From contig NC_088775.1 in assembly GCF_954871325.1 (NCBI RefSeq), positions 64,581,561-64,645,560 of the forward strand: a stretch of DNA of 64,000 nt, read 5' to 3'. Position numbers and translations under genes: made by a program. This document shows positions 55,301 to 64,000 of the stretch, one piece after another; the stretch's first letter is position 1; each line of letters starts with the position of its first letter. Below the pieces are notes generated by a model. That model was not told the DNA's origin, made no database searches, and saw only the letters and a program-made list of their open reading frames with translations. Source of the stretch: Gordionus sp. m RMFG-2023 (lineage: Eukaryota; Nematomorpha; Gordioida; Chordodea; Parachordodidae).

Positions 55301-58300
55301 ACTCCTACTTCCAGCCAATAAAATTAATGGACAAAACTCTGAAAAACTTTCAGACATAAATATGATCAAATTGGATGAAAAAATGTAGGAATGTTTCTTT
55401 ATCAAAAAATATGCATCAGTAATATAATGATATCTTTATTTAAATAACTATAATTTAAATAATAAGGTTATGAGACAACATCATTAAAGATCTTACAATG
55501 GGAGAATAATATGGACTAGGATCTAAGCCCAATTCTAACCATTTTAATAGATAAATTAAATTTTAGGAATTATTTAATATTGATAGATATCAGAGATATT
55601 AAAAAATTGCATTGATTTGGCAAATTTAGCAAAATATTTTTAACAAGCCAGGCCTACTAAGTCACTGATATCTGATGGAAAAGTTTAATAGATTTATTGA
55701 ATTTTAAGCTAATATTCTTTGAAAATTAATAATATGCTTATTTCTTTGTATATAAGTCTAAATATAATATTAAATTTAATCAATACCTATGATATGACCC
55801 AAATATAAATACCGTGCAGATAATGGGCCAGGTCTTGTTTAAAAGGGCTAGTTTTGCAGATATCTGATTTATATAAATGAACACTTATTTAATAATAAAT
55901 TAGTTATCAATTCTTAATATAGATTTCCTTCACTATATGATGAAAGTAACATATTGTTAGCAATAATTCACTCAAAATTTAAGCTAAATTCCCCTTATAT
56001 TAATTTGCCACAAAATCTGTTGGTAAAAGAAATGTTAATTTGGAAAATCTGCAGGATCAACCACATTTAGACCTTTTGGGGGAAAAATTAATCACAAAAT
56101 GCGCTTTCCATTAATAATTTTTTTTATGCAAATGATAATTCAATTATTATTTTTAATACTTATGTAAATTTAAAAAAATCATTTATTGAATATAGCACAC
56201 CTTTACTATCAAGTGCTCCTGTGGAGCGATTGTTTAGTAAAGTTAAACATACTAAAGAAAGACGTGGATGTTTAAATGATAATAACTTAGAAAAAATTTA
56301 TTATTAAAGGTGTTGATATGACCGATTAATACTAACCTTTAAATTGTTTTTTTTTATGTTTATATAGATTGATTTTTTTTTTATAAATTGTTTAGATTAA
56401 TTTTTTTATATATTAATATGAAAATTGTTATATGAGCCTGATTTTTTAGTTTGATAATAGATGTAAATTTTAAAATAAATTAAATTAAATTTGTAACTTT
56501 GATTTATTCTAAATTAAATAAAATAAACTCGTAACATTTATCTGTTTTTAGAGAACTTTATGGTGGCAGTTCCGCTACATATTCGAGGAAATCGTAAATA
56601 AATAAATAAATATTAAACAGATTCCCAATAATAATGTTAATATAAATATTGAATTTCCAATATACTCAGGCACTGGCGATCTTTTTTTGAGTTTCGAAGA
56701 CATCTTCAGGGACACTCAGATCTCGGACATCGAAAAAGCAGGTTCCTTTACAAGAAGACTACCAGATGAAGTATATATCAAATTAGACGAACTAAATAAA
56801 ATTGGGCTATAATGACTTACAAAATATTCGAAATCCACAGACAATATGATTTTAGCTACTGGAACATAGACAACTAGATAAAAAAGTTATGGAATGTTAT
56901 ATTTATATCATTCTAAAAACACGTAAGAAATGATTAATTTAAAAAAGTGAAGAATAATTAAAATATTTTAATGATAAATCTATAAATTATGAATAAACCT
57001 ATATGGGACAATAATAATAAAACAAAGTCCATTGACAAATTAGAAGATTATTTAAAATTTCATGATAGTAAGAATACTCTAAGCTTAATAGGTTATTTAC
57101 CAGATGAATTATATTTAGTCATGAAAGTTGTGTTTCTAAGACGGTTAAATTCAAGTTATGATGAAGCATTGTGTACATTAAAATGTTTATGTCCTACAGA
57201 AATAAAAGAAAATCGTTCTAATAAAAAAAATCTCTTAGTAATAAAAAATTAAAAAATATTGAATTAAAACCTTAAAACCAAATATTTAAAATGAAAGAGA
57301 TTCTTATAAACTAAAAGAGATAAATTATATAATAAAATTTGAAATATTCGTGATTATAGAAAAAAAGGAAATAAACATTAAAGAAAACAATGAAACAAAG
57401 ATTAAAGAAAATAATAAAATTAAAAAAATACTTACTAAATGAGATAAAAAAAAAATTGAGACTAATAAATTTGAAGACAATTAAAAGTATCACTAAGAGA
57501 AGTCATATAAAAATTTAACATCTTCATTCTAGAAGAATACTCAAGGATGTGATGAAGAGATCTTTTTCTAAAAATTTAAGACTCAAAAAATTATTTTTTA
57601 CTAAAAACAATCTTATGAATAATTATTATTTTAAAATACTTTTTAAATTAAAAAAATAAGGGCATAAAGTTTAAATTTCTGAAGAGAGAGATGGATGTGA
57701 CGTACACAGGGATGCGAACCCGACAAAATTTTAGACCGGGTTCGGTTCGGGTTCGGTTCGGGGTATAAAAAAAAAGTTGGGTTCGGTTCGGGTTCGGTTC
57801 AGGGAAATATTTTTGAACCCGGGTTTGGTTCGGGTTCGGTTCGGGTTCAAGAATTTTTGAGTTGATAAAAAAAATTCTATATTTAAATCATAATAAAAAA
57901 CTAGACATAAATTTGATTTAAAAAATAAATTTTTTATTTTATTTATAGGCAAATATAGTTAAAAATACAAAGCATATAGTCATGTATCAATTTTAAAAAT
58001 TTTATTTAGACGTAGCATAATATCTTCCAAGAGTTGTTCACTCATCCTCGATCTATGTGGTGAAAGAATGAATTTCAAATGTGAAAAAGATCTTTCAACG
58101 CTAACCTATGTTAAATGTATTTATATGTGAAAATATGAAAAATTAACTTGGGTTGCAGGAACAGCAAATAAGATTTTAGATATATAATTCAGGGTGTTCC
58201 AGCTTAGCAGACTCCCAAAAATGCAAAATATTTTCCTTCTTATCTAATCTTATATAATCGCTAAATCCAGTAATTATTGTTCCAATACTTTTCTCAGCAA

Positions 58301-61300
58301 TCGTTGGCCCTCTTTTAAGTATTTTCTCCTGCCTTTCTTTAAGTTATATCAATTTCTCTAAATCATCTTCTTGTTCAATAACTTCATCGGAACTAATATC
58401 ATCAGATAAAATTGGCGTTGTTAAGCTTTTAATTCGTCTCCATAAATTGACAAGATGTTTTTTCGCACAAACCTTATCATCATCACTAAGTAATACCTGT
58501 AATATTTAAGGATTTATATTGTTTATATTTAAATATTTCATAAAATAACAATTTTAATATAAATCTAAAATAATTAATTTACTAAGCTTTTAATTAACCT
58601 TGTATCTTGGGCCCAGGTATATGGCAGCTAAGAGAATTTCGTTCTTTATAAACCTTTCTTCTCTGTTCTTAAGACAAGAATATAGTAATTGAGCAAAATG
58701 GTTTGGATTTTTTTCCAGTTCGATGCAGCATCTTAACCATGCTGCATAAAAATCTGTCAGTGTTAACTGTTCAGATTGGAATTGTTTGGTTGCGATTTTT
58801 AGCGGTTTTAAAATTTCAACAATCGTTATTATCTCTTTCCCATCTTCAGTCAATAAATAATCAGATTGCTCTGTAAAAAAATCTTCGATATTGGATTTTA
58901 GTAAAATCAGCCTTTCTAACATATCATGGGTTGAATGCCATCTGTGGCAATCTAACACAGGCTTAGGGAGTTTCTTATTTTTTAATAACTTTTGGTAAGT
59001 GGGATGTCTTAATTTTAAATTTAGGCTCCTAGCTTTTGCAATGGTTTCCACAATAGGTGATAATTTTATAGCATCTTGAAGTGCCAGCTGAAGTGTGTGC
59101 ACACCGTATACTATAAATCGGATAGGATATAATAGTTGATAAAAAAGTATTTTGTTCAATATCATATTTATATACATTTACATCCATATTTTCCTCATCT
59201 GCTGATTCACTCCTTATATCATAATCAGTTTCAGGTTGCAGGAGCTTTATAGCTCTTAAAAAATTACAACCATTATCAGAAGTAATTGTGTATATTTGTT
59301 GAATATTAATTTTAAATTTTAGTAAAGTTTTTAATATATTCTCTTTTATATATTCTCCTGTACATCTCTCTTTCAGCTCTACAATTCCAAGAGCCTCAAA
59401 TTTATAATGGACTTTGATATAAATTGAATATTTACACCAAGAATTGACCTATCTAGTCGTTGAACTGCATCAACTTTTAAACTTATTAATTTTCCTTCTA
59501 CCTCTCTCGATATTTTGTCTCTAATTGATTGGGCTGTTTTATTAATAGTTCTGGATAAATTTTCTTTGTTTATAACTAAATTGAGCCCAGATAGGAGTGG
59601 ATTTATAATTCTTTGAAATCCCGAATCTTCAATAATTGATAAAGGCCGGCCATTTACAGTAACAAGTTCTAATATAGAACTCATCAAATCATTAGATGAT
59701 ATATTTATACTTATATGCTTTTTTGGAAAAAAGGTTTCTATATTAATTTTAGGTTTTTTTGCCAATAACAATTCCTGATATTTGGTTTTTTCATTGAAAT
59801 AATTTAAATATTCATTGTTGTGATTTCTTTCCAGGTGTCTTTCTAAATTTGACAAGTGATTACCAGACATTTTTACTTTGCAATATGAACATATTGATTT
59901 TTTTTTCTATTTTATTAAGGGTAAAATGCTTATCAAATATGACTTTATCTTTAATCTTAAATCTATAAAAAGAAAACAATTTTTTTAAATAGCAATGATT
60001 TCAGAATTAAAAAAGAGATATTTATAAATTTAATTTCATTTATAATATGCACTTCATTAATATCTTGTAAAAATTAAACTGAACCAAAAATAAATGATTA
60101 GCATATATAAATTTTAAAATCATTTTAATAAGTTCACAAAAACTGCCCTACATTTAACAATTTTTAAGTTAGATGTTTAGAATTTTTTAAATTAACAATA
60201 TAATAATTTTTACTTTGATTTGTTAACCATTTTCTTCTAATTAATAATCTTTAAGAATAATAAGATAAAAATTTTAAAATAAATGGCGTAAATTAATTCA
60301 ATTGTTTAAAATTTTTTAACACTCCAATAGGAATCGAAAATAAATTTAAAAATGGCATAAATGAATTAAATTGTTTAAAATTTATTAAGACTTCATTTAA
60401 TTGGAAATTTGAAAATATAATATTTGTATTTACATATATTAATATATGATTTTAAATAAAACACTGAACCCGATTGAACCCGGGTTCAAATAAAATTCTT
60501 GGGTTCGGTTCGGGGTTTTGGAAATTTTATAAATGGGGTTCAGGTTCGGTTCGGGTTCAGAGTTTTTTTCTAAAAACCCGGGTTCACTTCTCCGGGTTCG
60601 GGTTCGGTTCGAATCCCTGGACGTACATATCATCTTATCATCTTTTATTAAAAAAAATATATATATAAAATAAAAAAACGCTAAAAATATTATCTAACAA
60701 TCTTGTTGATTTATCATCCTTTTATTATTCTAACATCCAAATTTGATCGATTCTCTAATTATTCATATATTCCGAAATCCTATTTAATAATGATAATTTT
60801 ACAATTGGTGATAATAACAATTTTGTGAAATTGACAATGATAACGACGGAGCTTGACGACGAGCCAGCGTACTCAGAACGATATTAACAAAACAACGTGA
60901 TAGAATCAAGCCAACGACTACAATAACTATGAACGACTTGAACAATCATATAAACAACCAAAATAAATATCATTTTCCAAGACTATGACAGACTGCACGA
61001 TAAGATTCACACGCAAGAAAAACCTGAGTGGATATCAATTTTTAAAGGGTGGAATGTTGATATGACCGATTAATACTAACCTTTAAATTGTTTTTTTTAT
61101 GATTATATAAATTGATTTTTTTTTATAAATTGTGTAGATTGATTTTTTTATATATTAATATGAAAATTATTATATAAGCCTGATTTTTTTAGTTTGATAA
61201 TAGATGTAAATTTTAAAATAAATAAAATTTAATTTGTAACTTTGATTTATTCTAAATTAAATAAAATAAACTCGTAACATTTATTTGTTTTTAGAAAACT

Positions 61301-64000
61301 TTAAAAGGCTAATTTTAATTATAAATAAATATATTCTAAATGTTATTTTATATTATTCAATTACAAATTTACACCATATTTAATTTATTTTTATATTAGT
61401 TAAATTTGAAAAAATTTCCTTCAGAAATTTAAATAAGAATAGGATCATGATCGTGATCTTTTTTTTAAAAAAAAGTCGATCTTAGATTTCGATCCTCTTT
61501 CGTTTCAAAAGGATTGTTTAACAAACCTGATAAGATTAAATATGTTATCTGAACCAAATCGGATAAAAAGCAGAGGCGTCGCTAGCCTTTACAATCTCAG
61601 GGGGCTCAACTAAAAAAATTTTATGGGGGGGCTTCGCCCCCATACCCCCAATTAGTGAGCCTTCGGCCCGCTTTTGCCGGCCTTCGGCCGGGTTTTATAT
61701 TAATATATTATACTTTTTTAAAATTTACTAACTCTAAATAATTATTCTGAATGTCATTTATTATATTTTGCATGCAAAATAAACTAGCATATAAATCATT
61801 AAAATAATACAAGACATTTCTAAAAATAATATTTTTTAATACAAAATCTATTTATTACAGTATAAAATATATTCGATTGTTGATATAAAAAAATTTTGTG
61901 TCTAAAGAATTATAAATGATAAAAAAGGTTAATTAATTCATATATATATAAGTCTCAATAATGGTTTTTGAAAACTACATAATATAATATAATCTTAGCA
62001 ACTTACATTGACAAAAGGTCATGAAACTAATATAACTATCTGTTACCATTTTAACAATGTTTTATAGAATGGACTAATAAGAAATAATCTATAGGCCTTA
62101 TCATAAAACTATATGGTAGTTAGAGCTTCCTCTTAGATAATATGATGGAAGCTAGATAAGTAATCGAGAAAATTATTGTATGATATTAAATTTCTAAAAG
62201 ATTATCTTCCATTTTTAATGATACATAAACGACTACACAGTTGACCATTATTGCTTATCTAAAATATGCAATCATATGCTCTCACCAGCTGTAGTAATAA
62301 TCTTAAATTACATAGCCACACAAATAATAGATGCTGATTAATTTGCAGTCCTAGCCATGACACTCACGATGGTAACCCATATCAGAATTTATTTTGTTAG
62401 ATAAATTGATAAAACAAAAATACTAAAAACCTTTAGAAGAAATTATGCAAATATATTGAAGCCTTGAGTTATTTACATGGCAAAAATGCCATATTAGAAA
62501 TGAAACATTTTGTAACTACAAAATAAGAACCAGAGTGATATCATGAAAGCAATTAGGATTTTATATATTATTGTCGCACCATCTCTAGTTGGTATATATT
62601 ATATCTTAAAATAATAGTAGTTTGTAATAATATTAAAAATATATTCGTATTAAAAATTTAACTCAAATCTATATTCCGAAGAAGAAAAAAACTTCCTAAA
62701 AACAAGTAAAAAAAGAGAAGAAAAGATATCTTGTAAGATGAATAATATGATACGCTTAATTTTAATTATATTGTAAATAAATAGATGGCGTTAAATATTT
62801 GTAAGCAATTTGTTATTTATATTTATTATCAAAAGCATTTATTAGTAAAATTTTAAAAATATTAACTGTAATATATTATATAACTGTCAGATACGTCTGT
62901 AAAAGTGGCATTTTACGTAATATTTTATAAAAAATTATATATAATAGAGGATTATAAACTATATGTCTACATACTTTTTATAAATAAATCTCTTATACTT
63001 ATTTGGATTTGGACCTTGAAAATAATTTTAGGAAGAGACATGATAATTAAATTTAAAAATCAATAATATAGTTGTTTAGTGATTTTGAACTCGGCTAAAT
63101 TATTAAATTACTAATTTTCAATTTATAAATGATTATATATTTTTAATTAGGTATAATAATTTAAATAATAAAGGTCAATTAAGCTTCAACTGTTAATGCT
63201 AAATTAATGTTTAGTGAGTGATATTGTTATATTTTTAACATAGAATTTGATTGCAAGCTGATATAGTATAAATTATATGTAATAATCTAGTCTAATAATT
63301 AAAATAGTATTCATTTAATAAAAATTAAGATAGTCTTATTAATTTTTTAATAAAATTAAATCTATATATTACTCATAGAATTATAAAAGAAATTATTCAG
63401 AGGGCAATTAAAAACATTTATTTCTAGCTCAAGGGGATATTAAGGAGCCATTAAAAAAAAATTTTGCTTCAGTGGGCTATTCAAACTTTTCAGGGGGCTC
63501 AAGCCCCTGCCCCCCCCCTAGCGACGCCACTGATAAAAAGTTTAAAAAACATTGAGAAATAACAAAATAAATGTAAAACGATTTTATTCACATTTTTACT
63601 ATTATTATGTATATGTCCATATCGGGATATGGAATCCATGGTTTTATATAGACAATACACAAAAATTTATGGCAAAAATTAACTGTAATTTAAGAGTTAG
63701 CTATTTTGCGCACGCCGTAAAACATTTCAGGTCAAAATATATAAAAGATTCTTTTGGTGCTTTTTGTTTTATCAACGTATTGCTCATAGCTTGAATCGTA
63801 GTGTCATCAGCCATGACAACATAACTTTTCATTATTTGAGAAGCTATGTAATTTAAAATTTTCCTTGCTGCTGAGACCATTTGATTTTATGATTTAGGTG
63901 CGCAATAATGCACATCTTTTGTTTCTTTCATTATTCATATTTATCAAATTCTCAATGTCAGATTCTAATTATTTTCTTTTTTTACCTATATCTAGTATGA

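Overview
The window is about three-quarters A+T eukaryotic DNA with few long open frames. Splice boundaries that I could phase across several transposase genes give very short introns (42, 43, 44, 45, 47, 51 and 102 nt, GT..AG, with T-rich acceptors ending TTTTAG). The repeat community is ZMYM1/DUF4371-type and ZBED-type hAT elements, a SWIM/ZSWIM3-like MULE, an RTE-like LINE, a TTAA-flanked piggyBac-type MITE and LTR fossils. This fits an invertebrate animal genome. I cannot fix the phylum: a short-intron, AT-rich animal is the safest statement.

Layout. 1-560: integrase fossil on the minus strand. 860-1840: diverged tandem repeats. 2036-5748: a segment bounded by 46-47 bp inverted repeats. 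It holds a 37-codon ORF, a nested tandem array with splice-like borders, a decayed MULE transposase with a LINE endonuclease fragment behind it, and the last four exons of a host-like gene made of tiny phase-1 exons. 5866-7810: a hAT derivative whose second copy lies at 61571-63532. 8030-10290: a possible exon relic and three tandem duplications. 10490-16350: an RTE-like LINE (minus strand) split by hAT copy 1 (13137-15629) with a perfect 8-bp target duplication. 16400-22460: mostly featureless, with a hAT relic and a small hAT-like MITE. 22465-25944: hAT copy 2, itself interrupted by a long-inverted-repeat element. 26000-34900: gene-poor, with three MITEs. 34920-37780: a reverse-transcriptase relic split by hAT copy 3. 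38187-44231: tandem and inverted repeats plus hAT copy 4 carrying a small MITE. 45094-45640 and 47239-47538: two candidate host genes on the minus strand. 50732-61529: four elements nested in one another, with matching target duplications for three of the four insertions. 61571-64000: second hAT derivative copy and a hAT relic cut by the window edge.

What works together. Most of the sequence is a record of hAT activity. At least six hAT families or subfamilies are present, each with its own iterated subterminal motif, and insertions repeatedly hit other elements. hAT copy 1 keeps a five-exon transposase readable in phase apart from one stop and one missing middle segment. Host genes are scarce: the microexon gene at 4472-5236, the two-exon gene at 45094-45640 and the cysteine-rich exon at 47239-47538 are the best candidates, and none has a function I can name with confidence. 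No tRNA, rRNA, CRISPR or prokaryotic feature was seen.
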